64,000 nt of DNA from positions 65,703,857-65,767,856 of the forward strand of contig JBANSL010000017.1 of NCBI GenBank assembly GCA_037127255.1. Reading direction: 5' to 3'. Positions 63,735 through 64,000 of this stretch are shown here, in pieces (position 1 is the stretch's first letter; every line of letters starts with the position of its first letter). The notes beneath the pieces are model-generated. The model did not search any database. It worked only from the letters and a program-made list of their open reading frames with translations, and was not told where the DNA came from. The position numbers and the translations under genes are program-made. Source of the DNA: Persicaria tinctoria. Lineage: Eukaryota > Streptophyta > Magnoliopsida > Caryophyllales > Polygonaceae.

Positions 63735-64000
63735 AGTGCAACAGAGAGCAGAATTTTGAAGATATGGAAATCAGATTGTAGTCTTAAGGTGGGGTGGTAA
63801 CCCCAATTGCACCTCGTAAAGATGCTTAAATAGAGTCGATGCTGGTGAGCATAAGGGCCGTGATTTTGTGCAAGATGGGAGAGAGAAGAACTTACAGAGT
63901 ACAGTGATGAGGCACAGAGCATAAAGCAAGACGGCGGGCAAGACAACCGAGCACACCACCAGGCACGCCCCAGGAGAAAATGACCCGCGCCGTCCGGCCA
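63735..64000. other. Presumed LINE 5' region, cut by the window edge
   Basis: GC content rises toward 64000. No start codon context, promoter or element end could be recognised. Confidence 0.4.

Larger units (their letters stand above)
57791..64000 (-). mobile_element. Long L1-type LINE, 5' end beyond the window
   Basis: The T run at 57791-57808 is the A tail on the minus strand, preceded by CTTATCTTGCTTCC. ORF2 (62025-57825) has all L1 domains and only two frameshifts. Upstream, at 62022-63734, lies a long open frame with internal repeats. The 5' end and the far target duplication are not seen before base 64000, so the element is at least 6.2 kb if the upstream part belongs to it. Confidence 0.85.

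Overview
The window looks like a nuclear segment of a flowering plant, most likely a eudicot. The evidence is spliced tau-class glutathione S-transferase (GST) genes, a spliced sugar-phosphate/nucleotide-sugar translocator-type gene, AT-rich intergenic DNA, and a dense layer of typical plant transposable elements. These include Ty1-copia with an initiator-Met-tRNA primer site, L1- and RTE-type LINEs, tRNA-derived SINEs, Helitron, CACTA, hAT, Stowaway and PIF-like elements. All calls are from reading the sequence; no database search was possible.

Host genes lie between about 5.5 and 25 kb, all on the minus strand. Two tau GST genes (5717-7103 and 10478-14867) are the products of a tandem duplication whose homology runs from the 3' flank to about 1 kb upstream of each gene. 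The second copy has an intron enlarged to 3.7 kb by a LINE and a smaller insertion. A third tau GST (20179-21102) is broken. Between them is a two-exon gene for a small one-membrane-span protein (18560-19154). Farther right is a seven-exon translocator gene (22217-24974). GSTs conjugate glutathione to electrophiles; the translocator is a membrane carrier. Nothing links the two functionally apart from position.

The left end (1-5.4 kb) has LINE scraps and a Helitron inserted into an older LTR-type relic. From 25.7 to 41.7 kb there are no intact host genes. That stretch holds a CACTA element, an inverted-repeat element with an internal tandem array, an RTE LINE inside a MITE, a LINE with a hairpin at its 5' junction, a copia relic, a region with a calmodulin-like EF-hand fragment and a TGCTGAAAC-rich minisatellite, and two hAT MITEs.

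From 41.8 kb to the end the window is almost entirely retroelements. There is a decayed copia (41802-47052), a GC-rich non-autonomous retroposon (47169-49140), SINEs interrupted by a hAT element (49.6-51.6 kb), and a three-level nest. In that nest a young copia (52513-57107) sits in a retroposon (about 52165-57778), which sits at the poly-A end of an L1-type LINE (57791 to the window end).

The most unusual object is the upstream part of that last LINE. A long open frame (429 codons from its first ATG, 570 from the first possible start) contains three repeats of about 250 bp, all in register, and its stop overlaps the ORF2 start as ATGA. It does not look like a normal plant L1 ORF1.
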